Source of the DNA: Phanerochaete sordida
Taxonomy: Eukaryota; Basidiomycota; Agaricomycetes; Polyporales; Phanerochaetaceae
NCBI GenBank assembly: GCA_019973155.2
Contig: BPQB01000020.1
Coordinates: 62,001 to 126,000, forward strand
Direction of reading: 5' to 3'
DNA length: 64,000 nt
Shown: positions 34,189 through 45,966 of the stretch, in pieces
How the letters are laid out: each line of letters opens with the position of its first letter
Position numbering within the stretch: the stretch's first letter is position 1
The notes under the pieces: model-generated
What the model was told of the DNA's origin: nothing
The model's database searches: none
What the model saw: only the letters and a program-made list of their open reading frames with translations
Position numbers and translations under genes: made by a program

Positions 34189-35305
34189 ATGTCCGACAGC
34201 GACGCCGACCCAAGCTTCCTTGCGCTGCCGCTGCGCGTGCGCCGCCGCATAGACCGTGCGTTTGGCGCGTGGACGCGTCCGCGCCCGACCGGCGACGGGC
34301 CCGTGCACAAGCGGCGCAAGCTCGACGCCTCCGCCTCTGCTACCCCCGGCGGCTTCATACCCGACGACGGCCTGTCCGGCGGCGGGTTCGTCAACGACTT
34401 TGGCGGGGGCGGCTTCTTGCCGGACGAAGGCCCGTCCGGCGGCGGATTCCTGCCGGAGCCATCGCGCGCGGACTCCGGCGCGGACGAGGACGCGGACGAG
34501 GACGGCGCGAGCGCGGACGCGATGCCGTTCTCCGCGATACCGTCCGCGCTGCAGGCGCTCGATTTGCAGCCGGACGACGAGGACGTGCTCGCGGTGTTCC
34601 GCAACGCCGCGACGGGCTGGGAGAACAAGGGCGGCGCGCAGGACGACGACGACGCGCACCTGCTCGTCGGCCGCAAGGACTGGCGCGCGGTCTGCGCCGC
34701 GCTGCTCGACGTCGGCGTGCGCGACGGTGATGAAGACGGCGACGTCGAGATGGACGACGAGGACGCGGCGGACCTGAGCGAGCCGTCCGAGGAGGAGTAC
34801 GTCGCGTCCGATGACGAGGAGGACGACGCTGCGGAGGGAGACTCGGACGACGAGTACCAAGACGGCGGCTTCGTGCGTGAAAACAGCACACGCAAGGCCG
34901 GCGGCGCCAGCAGGGGTAGGAAGGGCCGCAGCGCCACGACATCCTCCTTGTCACCCGACGCCAGTGACGACGACGACCTTGCGGACCCGTCGCGGCGCGT
35001 GACGGCTCGGCAGAAAGCCGAGGCGCGGCACGCGTTCGCGATGTTCTTCCCGGACGTGCCCGACGCGGAGCTGGACAGGCAGCGGCTCATGATCAAGGAC
35101 ATCACGCGAATGGCGTCGCTGATCAACCTCAAGCTCACCGCGGAGGAGGCAAGTACACCGGTCCCCTGCATATGGCTATATGCACGCGCTGACACCGCCC
35201 GCGGCCCAGATTGTGCAAATGCTCGGCGCGTTCTCGACCCAGCCCGATCAGTCGATGAGTCTGCCCGACTTTGAACGGATGATGGTCACAGCAAAGCTTG
35301 CTTAA
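34189..35305 (+). CDS. Acidic protein with GGF repeats and C-terminal EF-hand-like domain (351 aa)
   Basis: Function not known. Exons 34189-35148 and 35210-35305 join to 351 aa. After an N-terminal basic patch (RVRRRIDRAFGAW, KRRKLD) come four degenerate GGF repeats: PGGFIPDDG, GGGFVNDFG, GGGFLPDEG and GGGFLPEPS, with Asp/Glu after each. Long acidic stretches with a nuclear look follow (DDEDGDVEMDDEDAADLSE, EEEYVASDDEEDDAAEGDS). The C-terminus is compact and helical: ARQKAEARHAFAMFFPDVPD, KDITRMASLINLKLTAEEIV and DQSMSLPDFERMMVTAKLA, resembling an EF-hand pair that has lost most Ca-ligands. The single intron starts with GC (GCAAGT); only the GC-AG junction keeps this domain in frame. The ATG at 34189 is the first good one. 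Confidence 0.7.
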
Positions 35306-35593
35306 TGAGCTCTTTGGCAGGGTGAATAATCCGCCTTCTTCAGTGATGTGTAATTGTGCTCGCATGACTGATATGGTCATATGCTGCATAGGCTGTCATA
35401 CAGGAACCTGGACGGAACACAATAATGCTACTAGTGCTACAACTATAATGTACGGCCGGACTCGTCTACAAGCTATCGATACATGTCAGCCGCACGCAGA
35501 GCGCCAGCGGGGTATCCCCGAACCCAAATCCCACCCGCGCGAACGATCCCACAGCAAACCGGCGAATACGCCAGAACACCGCCCCGCGCGCCC
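35306..35593. other. Convergent spacer after the EF-hand-like gene
   Basis: Short 3'-to-3' spacer, locally AT-rich (35370-35450), likely with terminators of the flanking genes. No gene was seen. Confidence 0.35.
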
Positions 35594-35986
35594 TCACCGC
35601 CTCCGCGCGCGGCCGTGCTCCGCCATCGCGCAGAACAGGCGCTCGTACCGCGCCTGCGTGCGCGCGCTGAGCGCGACGAACTCGGCGTACGCGCGCGGCG
35701 CGAGCTCGAGCACGCCCGCGTCGGGCGCGGCCGCGGGGAGCACGCGGAGGACGTCCGCGGGCGCGATGCGCGCCTCGGGCACGGCCGCGCGCAGGAAGAC
35801 GCGCGGGGCGAGCGGCGTGTAGGTGTGCACGTCGAGGAACGCGTCGCTGTGCCGGTGCGTGCGCGCGGCTGGCGGCTCGTCAGCGGGCGGGCATGCGGGG
35901 AGGGAGGGAGGGCGCGTACCGTGCACGAGCGTCACCTGGCGCTGCACCAGTGCGACTGCGATGCAGCCCTGCTCCATCGATGGCAT
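35594..35986 (-). CDS. Doubtful small gene, possible 3' part of an unresolved gene
   Basis: A frame starting MPSMEQGCIAVALVQRQVTL contains a well-formed intron (donor GTACGC near 35918, branch-like CTGAC and acceptor CCAG near 35870). After splicing it continues HAARTHRHSDAFLDVHTYTP to a conserved-looking LSARTQARYERLFCAMAEHG. No family was recognised. Upstream sequence is GC-rich with open frames everywhere, so the true 5' end may be elsewhere or the gene may not be real. Confidence 0.35.
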   Translation of the reverse strand: MPSMEQGCIAVALVQRQVTLVHGTRPPSLPACPPADEPPAARTHRHSDAFLDVHTYTPLAPRVFLRAAVPEARIAPADVLRVLPAAAPDAGVLELAPRAYAEFVALSARTQARYERLFCAMAEHGRARRR

Positions 35987-38905
35987 GTCTTGCGTAAGAG
36001 GCGCGGCGGGTGCAGGATATGTGGACACGGGGGCTGTGCGGGGCACCGGGCTGTGGGCTGTGGGCTGGCGGCGGAGCGGGGGTGCGGTTGGGGGCCCCGC
36101 GGGCTGCTGCAGCGCTGTTATACGCGGGGCGTCCTGTTGTGCACGGATACGGTGTTCGCGCGAGGGCTTCTGCGCCGGACGTCCTGCTCGCCTTCAGCGA
36201 GGCCTGCGGACAAGTGCACGCACGGATGCGAGACAAGAGTCAATGCAGCGCGGCGTATGTCTCTGCGGGCCTTGTCGCCTTTGCGGGCGCGCGAGAACAA
36301 CGCGTCGGGAGCTCGCCGCGGCTCGATATGGCGCGGTGAAGCGAACGGCCGAGTTTGGCACAGGGGGCGCGCTGCCCGATTAGGCAGGCGTTCAGGTTCG
36401 CGGGCCCTTGTTCTCGCACCGCCGTGCCGCGCCCCGGCGTCGCCAACGCGCACATCTTTGTTCTCGGGGCTTTGCACGGCAGGCGGGCGGCTGGCGCACG
36501 GTGCGGGCACATGGCTGCGCGTACGGCACGGGGCAACGAGTATCAAAGCCCACGGTGTCATTACGTGGGTGGTAGCTACGCAGGGGCTCGCATCGCAGCC
36601 TAAAACCATCGATGGCGGCGTCGAAGGTCGAGCCTGTCCCACCGTGCACTGGTTCCAGACATACCTATACTGATATACGCTCCACTCTCCCAGCACCGGA
36701 CCGCGGGGCAGCCCTACAGAGGCCCAGAATTCCCGCGGGAGGTGCTAATTGTCGACGGCGCCATGAGATGCGCTGATCCCTGTGCCCCCCTAAGTCATCG
36801 TCCCCGGTCTCGTGCGCGGCAGCATATCGCCCATGTCGAGGTCCTATCGCATCGAGGCTCTGCTCCAGCCCAGGCGTGCACCGGCCCTCGTCAGCGGGGG
36901 GGGCCAGCTCTCGGCCGCGCCCGCGCCCGCGCCTGCCCAATCGCGAGCGTGCATCAGCACAACACCAAAGCCCAGGACTGCCGTGGCGCAGATGGCCCCG
37001 GCGGATTGCGACGCCGCCGGGCCCAGCCTGAACACGCGGGCGACGCCGAGCAGCAGTGGCAAGCCACTGGCCATTCGGCGGCCTGGACACGCCCGCGCCG
37101 AGTGGCCCCCTCCATCGCAGACCCTGCTGCCGTAACGCACGTCCGCGCGACGCCGCTAAGCACACCGCGGTGCCACGCCGCGCCCCTCGAGGGCCTGAGC
37201 CCGCCCCTTTCGCGCCGGTTATCAACCGCAGGGCCCCGCAGCGCGCCTCCATCGCGGCGTGTTCCCGCGGACGCGCACGCGCAGCCGCGCCCTCGAGGCC
37301 CGCCGCTGACAGCTGCCGTGCCCACGCCGCGCGGGCCCCCTGCGCCCCTCCCACGCGCGCGCCGCTCGATCTGCGTCTCCCGCGGCGCGTCCCCTGCTGG
37401 CCATGTGCGCTCCCACGCGCGCGCCGCGGCCGCGCACGCAGCAATCTAACACTGGCGGTGCGCCACTGACAGTGGATATCCAGCCGCGACTTCTGCGACG
37501 CGGCTGTACCCACTGCCCCCGCCGCGCGGTGCCGGGCGCGGCACGGGACAGCCCCTGCGCGCCCGCCGCACGCACGCACGCCCCGCGCGCGCGAGCAAAA
37601 GGGCCCGGGTGCGCGAGCGAGGCGGCCGCTGCCCCCTGCGCCGTGGCGAGCCCCCGTCTCCGTTCCTCCCCCCGAGGGCCCCCTTCCTGCGCGCGAAGGT
37701 GCGCTCGGCGCGTCCCGCAGTGGACGATCGCTGCGAAACGCGCTGGTCCGCAGCGCCCCTCGCAGACGCATCGCGCATCTCATCAGCCAGCATCAGCCTG
37801 CGTGCGCGACTGGGGGCACGCCTGCCGCATCCGGCGCGGGCAGCCAGTAAGCTCAAGCTCAGAGGTGCAGCCGGGCGGCAGGCCTCGCGCAGCGCAGCCT
37901 GAGGCCTCCCCCGCGCAATCAGCTGGCCGATCGCGGCCTCGCGGCGGGCGTGGGGAGTCAGGCCTGCAGCACGCGCAGGGGCTCCTCGCTCGTCGGAGCC
38001 GTGCTCGGCGGGGCGGGCGTGCGTCAGCGTGCGCGGTCTGCGGGGGCGTGCTGCAGCCATACGCGGCCCCGCGGGCCCACGGCCTGCGCTGCGCTCGTTC
38101 CGGCGGATCGTCGCGGTTCTGCTGGACGTTCCGTCGCACGCGCGGGTGGACAATCTTACCTGGATGCTGACCCGGGCGGTGCTGCTCGTGCACCGCTGCG
38201 GCGCTTGCGGGGGCGCGGGCGGTGCCGCTGCATGGGATCCGTGGGAGGTTATGTATATTGCTGCCGGGCGCGAGGCGCGGCGGCTTGGGAAGCTACAGAA
38301 TAACGGCGGGGCACAGCGGGTACGCGGTCCGAGGGGTATTACTAACGTAAGGGCGTCGCAAGCAGCGAGGGGGGGATATCAGCGCGAGCCAAGCAGAGAG
38401 CGAGCGAGCACGGAGTTGGGGGTGAGCAGTTGTACAGCGGTATATCACGGCAAGAAGGGCAGAGAGCATATGGAGGCAGAGCGCGAGGGAAACGAGGACA
38501 TATCGAGACACAGATACAACAAACCAAGGGAAAAGGTCATTACAAACGTCACGTCACGAGCAAGCCAGAAAAGAAAAGAAAAGCAGGACGGGTACCAGAA
38601 AAAATATGGCCGGGCAGCAGTCGTGCTGGCCGACATGCACTGCCCGCTGGAGGAGAAGACGTCCATGGACAGACACGAGTGCGCCGCGACACAGCATACG
38701 CCAGGGTCCAGTGCGGCGATCAGGGCGGGGCACTCGGGCAGGGCGCGTCCTGGTGGGCTGTGTGGGCAGGATGAGATGGGTGGGCAGTGGCGTAGAGGGC
38801 GGTGTCGACGATGATGGGGGCGTGTGCGGAGGGGGCGACGGGACCGCGAGGAGTGCGGAGGGGTGCCGATGTGCCTGTTGGTGACCAAGGCGAGGGGCAG
38901 GGCCC
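35987..38905. other. GC-rich gene-poor region (about 2.9 kb)
   Basis: Very high GC with CG-rich runs throughout and long open frames in all six frames, as expected when stop codons are rare. None has splice structure, family motifs or sensible composition. A patch at 38380-38600 is AT-richer. It could be decayed repeat DNA or an unannotated non-coding locus. Confidence 0.5.
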
Positions 38906-40340
38906 TCACGTGCGGGAACGCAGGCGGAGGTGCGCCTGCCAGCTGCCCATCGAGACGTGCTGGAGGCCGACGATCTCGATCTGGTCGATGGTGATGTGGT
39001 TGACCTTGTACTTGGCCTCAGCCTCGTCCTCCATGGTCTTGTCTTTCTTCTCCTGTGCAGCACCGCCGTCAGCAACAGCACATGATATTCAGATGAGATG
39101 ATATCCACCTCCAGGAACCGCTGCACCGTCTTCGCGACGTTCTTCGCGAGCTTGGCGCGGGTGATGGGCCCGGGAGGGCTACGGAAGTCGCGCGTGGGGA
39201 TCTGGCGGCTCCATGGCGTATAGCCCGGCCACTGCCACTGGCGTCAGCGACGATGCTGTGAGGGCAGACAGAAAAGGGGACGAACGTTAATACGGATGGA
39301 TACTGAGGGTCCCCGGTTCTGGAACATCTGGTCGTCCCGGCCGTGGAGGCGCGAGAAGCGCGAGTTCATGGCATCCTTGCAGTTGATGCCCAGCCCCTCG
39401 GGGTGCACCATGTAGAACATGATGGGGGCCTCGAGGTCGACCTCCTCGACGTACCGCCTGCGGTCGCTCTGCGTGTTCGGCCGGTAGATCCGCTGTGGCA
39501 CCAGGTACTGCGCGTCGGGCCAGGTGTTCGCGATGTCGAGCACCTGCTGGGCGGGCGCGCGCTGAACTGGCACCGTAAAGTGGGCGGGCGTGTGGTGAAT
39601 GAGCATCGGCGACGTCGACGGGCTGCCGCGCAGGAGCGGAGACTTGGTGGGCGAGGACGCGTTGCTGTGCATGCCGATGTATGGCGAGCCAGGCGAATAC
39701 ATGCCTGTCGGCGTCGGGATTTGGAGGTGAGGGCGCGACGAGTTCGGCAGCGGAGCGGGGGTTACAGGTAGTGAGCTGTGTCCGGTGGAAGATGGGGTCG
39801 ATGTGCCAGCCGACTGCGGATAGTGAGAGCTCGTGGCAGTCAGAAACGGGTCAGATGGCGAGTGGAGAGCGGAACCAAGGCTGGAGCCCTGCGACGACGA
39901 GTGCAGATCGCTGGTGATGATCTGCGGCAAAGGCGACCGTAAGGCAGCCGGGGATGGCGAGTTCATGTGGTACTGATCAGGGTAGCCGAGATTGTAGGAG
40001 AATGGTGTTGGCAGGTAGTTGACAGACGCGAGAGGAATATCAAGACCCAGTGCATTCTGGGAGCGCGACATGTATACTGCACTGTCGCTCGAGCCCTGCG
40101 ATGCCGATGGGCTGCGCTGCTCTGTGGCGTCGGGATGGAAGTCGAGCTGCGCAATTTCGACGGTGAGCACGAGGTCGGACAACGACAGCGGATGGGCCGT
40201 ACCATACTCCACGAGGCCTCAAAGCCACCCGCCGGGTCCGGGAATGACGCGTCGGTCATCTCCGTCGGCCACGGCCCATTGACGAGCGTGTCCGTGAACG
40301 ACGGACTCTCATGGTGGTGTGTGTGCTGGTCGCGGTCCAT
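38906..40340 (-). CDS. Conserved protein of unknown function with Ser/Pro-rich N-terminus; apparent frameshift
   Basis: Not assigned to a named family. From ATG 40340 the frame reads MDRDQHTHHHESPSFTDTLV to GGFEASW. The coding frame then shifts by one base near 40212 and continues EYGTAHPLSLSDLVLTVEIA. A Ser/Pro/Thr-rich region follows (DPFLTATSSHYPQSAGTSTP, SPTKSPLLRGSPSTSPMLIH). The C-terminal part looks like a folded domain: ANTWPDAQYLVPQRIYRPNT, RYVEEVDLEAPIMFYMVHPE, GLGINCKDAMNSRFSRLHGR, WPGYTPWSRQIPTRDFRSPP, GPITRAKLAKNVAKTVQRFL and NHITIDQIEIVGLQHVSMGS. Introns lie near 39284-39240 and 39118-39061. A transcription-related role is possible from composition only. Confidence 0.65.
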
Positions 40341-41452
40341 GTCGTAGCCGAGCAGAGGACGAGGGGGCTGGAAGCGGGCGGGGCTGCGGGAGTGAGTCAG
40401 TTGGTGAAGAGGGGATGTGGGATGTTGGAAGGGAAGGCGAGGCGAGATGGTGACCTTAAGTACGGCGGGGCACTGCCAGTGACGGGGAGGCGCTTGTGGT
40501 CCTGCCAAAAACGGGGGGAAGGTAGGGCAAACTTACACAAGCCGCAGGGCAGCGCGCGGGAACCAGGCGTACATGCACCCGCACATATTTGGGCGATTCT
40601 CTCCAGCCAGGCAGCAGAACCTTATTCGTCGTCGCCCGCTCGGGCCAGTGTGATCTTCCGCGGGCGACTCACGGAGTCACAAGCGTTGGTATCCCGCAGC
40701 AGCCGCAATCTGTGATCCAGCCGCCGCTGATACCGCACAGGGCCAACGCTGAAATTCAGTCAGCACGCGAATCGATACCAGACGCGAGCGGTACGTACCT
40801 CGAGGGTACGCGGCGGTACCACCGGGGCGCGGGGCTGTGCAGTGCGCCGTCCACGGGCGGGCGAAGTCCTCGCATGTCATTCGCGCGCCGGGCTGTGCAA
40901 GGTTCACTGGTACCAGAGCTCGGTGGGATATGCCCAGCTGTGAGGCCAAGACGCCGCTAGCCACACACGCCCGGCAGGGAACAGGCAAAGCTTCAATCGA
41001 TACGCAGGGGGAGTGGACGATTTGCCGCCGTGACGGGAGCCCAGCTGGTGGGTCTACGCAATTAGACCTCGAGGCACAACATGGCCAGAGACTTCTGGAA
41101 AGTTGGAGGTTACGTCGCTATTGAAGCGCAGAACAGCCTCCTCCGATGCAAGATACCAATGCGGGGCCGCCGTAACGCTGCCACGAGGTTCTTCGGACAT
41201 GGGAGCGATGAGGCGTACAAGCAGTGCTGCAGTTTCTCCCTAGAAAGAATGCGAGATATGCTCGCGGAGATGCAGACATCGAGGGTGGAGGGCGGTCGAG
41301 ATGATCACACCGCACTGCCTGAGCCCGTACCAAACATCGTGACAGGTGCTGTGACCGCGCGTGACCGTGACAATTCCTCCGCGCGCTGAGCTGGTTCGCG
41401 CGCAACGTCCTGCCCACACGCTCTCCTCGGCCCCTCACCGTCCTTGCAAACC
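40341..41452. promoter_or_regulatory. 1.1-kb divergent region between the unknown gene and LEO1
   Basis: Contains both promoters and the pyrimidine-rich leader of LEO1. The frame upstream of 40340 stays open to 40508 but has no ATG, so part may be 5' UTR. A spurious 102-aa frame at 41081-41389 was not accepted. Confidence 0.4.
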
Positions 41453-43273
41453 ATGTCGGCGGCGGACATATTCGACGACGTACTGACCAATGACCCTGAG
41501 GTCAAGGAAGAGGCTTCCAACTACGACGGCCAGCAGGAATCCGACCGCGATCTAGACACGCCCGCCGGCAAGGACGAGCCAATGAGCCCCCAGCCAGACG
41601 CGGACATGGACGACCTTTTCGGCGACGATAAGCCTGCTGATGAAGTCATTCACCACCAAGAGTCCGTAATCTAAAGTTCCACATCGTCCTCCTTTGGTTA
41701 CTCAATTAAGTGACCCATCCTGCAGAGCCATAACGCCGGCCTCGTCTGAACACGCGGACGGCATCTCCTCGCCTGACCGCAGACACCGTGAGGCACTAGA
41801 ATATGCCGAGGAGGACGAGCCCGAACAAGACATCGTGGAAGAAGAGGTCTTGGAAGCCAGCGCGCAAATTCCAAACATCCCGGTCCCCAGGAGTTCCGAT
41901 GGCAAGGTGAGCCTTCCCTCTCGTCCAAGGACAATTAGCTCAGATATGGCTTCATTGCACCTCTGTCACGCCTGCTCATGTTCGTCTGTCTAGCACTGGG
42001 TTATCCGCATCCCAAATTTCATCAAGGTGGACTCCAAACCATTCCACCCCGACACCTACATAGGCCCAGAACAAGAGGAGGAAGCTGCGCATGTCGGAGA
42101 GTCTTCACGTGAAAAAGACATGTCCATCAAACTGAGAGTCGAAAACACTATGAGGTGGCGTTGGGTTAAGGACGAACATGGGCAGGACGTGAGCTCTGGC
42201 TGCCCTTCGCGTCTATTTCTTCCCACTAACCCTAGGTGTATGACTCTTCGTAGCACCGACAGTCTAACAGCCGCATCATCAGATGGTCTGACGGCTCATT
42301 AAGCCTTAAGCTAGGCAAAGAACTCTTCGACATCACCCAAACGATCGATACCTCCGGTGCCGTCCCACGGCAAGCCATCGGTGGCAGCACACAATCTTCG
42401 CAGCAGGCGTCGCAGGCCCCCGCAGTCGACTCCAAGGCAGGCATCAAGGCTCAGGGTCTCACCTATCTCGTCGCGCAGCACAAGCGTGCAGAGATTCTGC
42501 AGTGCGAAGCCATGATCACCGGCACCATGTCGCTGCGCCCGACCGGCATGCAGTCGGAGACGCACCGGATGCTCGTGCGCGCAGTCGGGCAGAAGCACAC
42601 CAAGGTCGCGCGGCTGCGCATGGCGCCGGACCCGACGATGGACCCCGAGCGCGAGCAGCGGGAGCTGCTCCGGCAGGCGTCCCGCAAGACGCGCAAGCCC
42701 AAGGGCGACGACGACGGCCTCGGCGGCGCGCGCCGCCGCCGCACGAACTACCCGCGCAAGCGCTCCGGCGACGACATGTGGTCCGACGACGACGACGACG
42801 ACGGCTTCGCTCCCGCCGGCGCGTCCGACGACGAGTACGGCGGCGGCGCGGGCCCGAGCGCGCGCAAGGCCAAGCGGCGCAAGGCGGACGACGGCGAGGA
42901 GGCGGGCCGGCGCGGCCCCGGCGAGTACCAGAACGACGACTTCCTCGTCGCGGACTCCGAGGAGGACGCAGACTTTGCCGAGTCCGACGAGGGTGAGGGC
43001 CGGCGCCCGAAGAAGCGGCGGGCGCGGCATCACGAAGAGGAAGACGACTTGGATAAGCTCGAAGCCAAGATCGAGGCGGAGGAGCGGAAACGCAGGCAGC
43101 AGGAGCGTACCACAGGGTCTGATGCCGCGGCAGGTGAGACTGACAAGCCGGCTGCGGGCGAAGCCATGGACGTGGAAAGCGAAGAGGACGAAGAGGAGTG
43201 GGGTGTCAGGCGCGCCGGTGCAGGGTCGCGCAGAAAGCGCGCTATTGATTTCGACGAGGAGGACGAAGACTAA
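41453..43273 (+). CDS. LEO1: RNA polymerase-associated protein LEO1 (PAF1 complex)
   Basis: A PAF1-complex subunit that travels with RNA polymerase II and supports histone modification. Exons 41453-41661, 41726-41906, 41994-42188 and 42254-43273 join to 534 aa. The N-terminus is acidic with DADMDDLFGDD, a typical LEO1 feature. The conserved core reads HWVIRIPNFIKVDSKPFHPD, RVENTMRWRWVKDEHGQD, SNSRIIRWSDGSLSLKLGKE, LFDI, TYLVAQHKRAEILQCEAMIT and MSLRPTGMQSETHRMLVRAV. The tail is highly charged (RRRRTNYPRKRSGDDMWSDD, then acidic to FDEEDED). The third intron must use the acceptor at 42253, because the earlier CTAG at about 42235 leaves an in-frame stop. Confidence 0.94.
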
Positions 43274-43371
43274 TCCTCCGTACTGTGCGCTGTACATTGC
43301 TCGTGTTACGTTTGTATCACAATGCCGCTTGCGGCTCGTTTTCACTCTCGGAGTGGCCATATGCTTGTCAC

Positions 43372-45966
43372 CTATCGCTGTACAGCGTGACCCCGTCCTT
43401 GCAGCATCCCGTTATCGTCCCATTCTCCAACGGGCTTGATCTCCTCGACCAGCGCCTGATTCTCTTTGTTCCCGTGCAGCAGATTTCTTAGGGTAAAAAT
43501 TGCATGTTCCCGGAGGACTGTAAGGCACCCGTCAGCATTCGGATCCTATCACCGTGCAAGCGACGACTTGGGGGTTCAAAGAGGAAGGCCCAACAAGGTT
43601 TGGCTGACCGCCGGCGTGAGATCGCACCCCGTATTCGCATTGCGATTACAATCAACAGACAGCAAGGGCACTCACAGGGATTGCGTTCGTCGATGACACA
43701 CATGTTCATGACGACCTGTACACCGCCGCACGCGCGCACGCGGTCTTGCGTCGCCCTGCGGTCCGAGACAAGTATCCCCAGAAGCCGCACAAGATCCCGC
43801 TTGAGGAACTGGAAGCCCTTCGGGTTGTCCGTGCGCGTGCCCGCGGCCCCACCGCCGTGTGCGGTCTGCGCCTCCCGCAGGCCGCGCACGCCCTCGGGTA
43901 GCCGGTCGACGGGCACCGCGCCTGGCGCGACTTTGCCCAGCGTGATGCGCGGCAAAAAGCGGTCAAGCTCACGGAGCGTTTCTGCGCGTTACGGCACCCA
44001 TATCAGCACGGATCAGGGAAGGGATCAGCGACGCGAGGCACACACCAACGAGGCACTCCACGAAGCCCTGGGCGCCCGCGGGCGACGTCGCGCTGGCCAC
44101 AGCGTCGGCAAGCCGCTCGCCGTGCGGCTGCGGCGCCCGCGCGAGCGGGGCGGCCTGCGCGTAGTGCTCCTCGGAAGCCAATGCGAGGGACGTGAGGCAT
44201 TGGGTTACCAGCACGAGGGCCTCGCAGACCTTCGGCAGCAGCAAATCGAGCTCCTGCAGCGGGCCGGGGGATGCAGGGGCAGGCGCGTCCGGTGGGGCCC
44301 CTGCGGTTGCGTCCCGCAGCGCGTCGTCGTCCCGGGCATCATGGGGCTGCGTCGCACTAGCGTCGGCAGGCCCCAGGGCGCGCGAAATTGCGCGGCACGT
44401 GTACGCGGAGAGCACGAAAAATTCGCGCGTCAAGAAGGCGCAGAGGACCCTGAGTTCGTTGCTGTCTGGCGCAAGTTCCCGGGGCTGGGACGGCTGCAGA
44501 TAGGAGTCGAGCAGCTTCAGAAGGGTCGTCTGGTGCGGCGACACGACTTCGCCCTCGCTGGTGGCATAGCCGATGTCCACGGGAAGGCAACCGGAATGGT
44601 CCGCCGGAGGGAGGCAGTGTCCGTAATGAGTGAATTGGCCCCACAGAAAAGGAGAATCTGCTGGTTAGCGGCGCTTTGGGCGACGGAGAGCAGAGTACTC
44701 ACACGGCAATTCGCGAGTACGCAGCAGGTATCGCGTTGGTTTCAACGATCTTAGTGAAGATACGGTACCTGTGCGACAGACGCGAGAGAGAAACAACGTC
44801 AGCACGGCCCGCGCACTACGAAGACCCTGACTGCGCGTGGTTGACGTGTCGAGTGCCAAATAACGGACTGTCTACACGTAAACCTTGAGAAGCCACGTAC
44901 CCAATCTCGAAAGCAGGGCTGCTATTTGTCTCTTGCTCCGCTTCGAATACAGACGCGATACGATCCAGTAGTGAGATACACAACCGAGGTCCGTTGGTAG
45001 AATCCGTGAGAAGGCTCCTGTGAGAGTAATTGAGTAAGCTTCCAATCGAATGCGCCACACCAGTAGGCGAGCTCGTGGTATGTGGCAAGAGAAGCTGAAA
45101 GTTTTTGCGGTCAAGGGATAAGCACTTACGTCCTATGTTTGCTGTCGTGGAGGCAATTCAGAACGAGCACGAACGCCGCAGTCGTTGTGGCCGTGTCCTC
45201 TACCCCAAATAAACGTCTAGAAGGATGTTAGCGTTCGTTTTCGTGGATCACAGAGGGAACGCGTACAGCAAAATTAACTGCTCTTCTGGAAGCTCCAGAT
45301 ACAGTTCCCACAAGCGGCTCAACAGGATTTCGTTGCCTGTCACCAGATTGCACAGCGCTTGTATCAGCATCCGCGTTGCATCCAGGGCTGTGGGAATGCA
45401 CATGCTATACATCAGCGAGCTGTCTCATTTGGAACAAAGGAAGAGCATTAACATTTTGGGTTTTGAAGCACTGTGTAGGAGGTGTAGTGCCGCAGGAGCG
45501 CCCGAACGTCGGGCTCGTTCTCACTGTTGTTCGGAGAGCGGTAGGTTCAGTCGAAGAGCGTGTGGCATAGAAAGGAACCGTTGCTGACAAAGCTCGCTCT
45601 TGGTTGGCGGTGACGGCAGCGACAAGGTTGCGCGTGAAGCGCGCTAGGCTAACGGTGAAATTTCGCAGGACTGCCTCGTGCGCGTCATCGTCGTCCTCGG
45701 ACACCATGGCGGAGTGTGCCATAGACAGCAGCGTCCACATGCGCCTCAGCGGGGACCAGACGTCAGGCTGTGCCGAACCGACGTCGGCTCTGCGACTGTC
45801 AGCGTGGGCTCGGAGGAAGACGCGAGAGTGCTGACCTGAGCTCCTCATCAGCAGCAAGTAATTTTGCCTGTCCGTCGAGGACATTTATCACGCTCTGAAT
45901 TGAGCTCTCCACGCTCACATCTAGCTTTGAGCTAGCATCATGGATTTCGGTGTTGGCAGCAGCCAT
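43372..45966 (-). CDS. Ataxin-10 homologue (CTR86-like, armadillo-type)
   Basis: An armadillo-like helical protein. Fungal and animal relatives are called CTR86 and ataxin-10; they are linked to cytokinesis and protein interactions, and the molecular role is poorly defined. ATG at 45966 gives MAAANTEIHDASSKLDVSVE. The diagnostic C-terminal domain is clear: VVMNMCVIDERNP near 43700 joined by splicing to YLREHAIFTLRNLL and HGNKENQALVEEIKP near 43510-43430, ending GRGHAVQR at 43372. The middle is helical and Leu-rich (ELDLLLPKVCEALVLVTQCL, AFLTREFFVLSAYTCRAISR). Multiple introns are present and not all were placed. It converges with LEO1 with only 98 bp between stop codons. Confidence 0.85.

Noticed and set aside
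36665..37783. 372-aa minus-strand frame in the GC-rich desert
   Set aside because: Low-complexity Arg/Ala/Gly composition and overlap with equally long frames on the other strand.
42189..42235. Earlier acceptor for the third LEO1 intron
   Set aside because: Splicing at CCCTAG near 42235 leaves an in-frame TAG soon after; the acceptor at 42253 restores the conserved SNSRIIRWSDGS.
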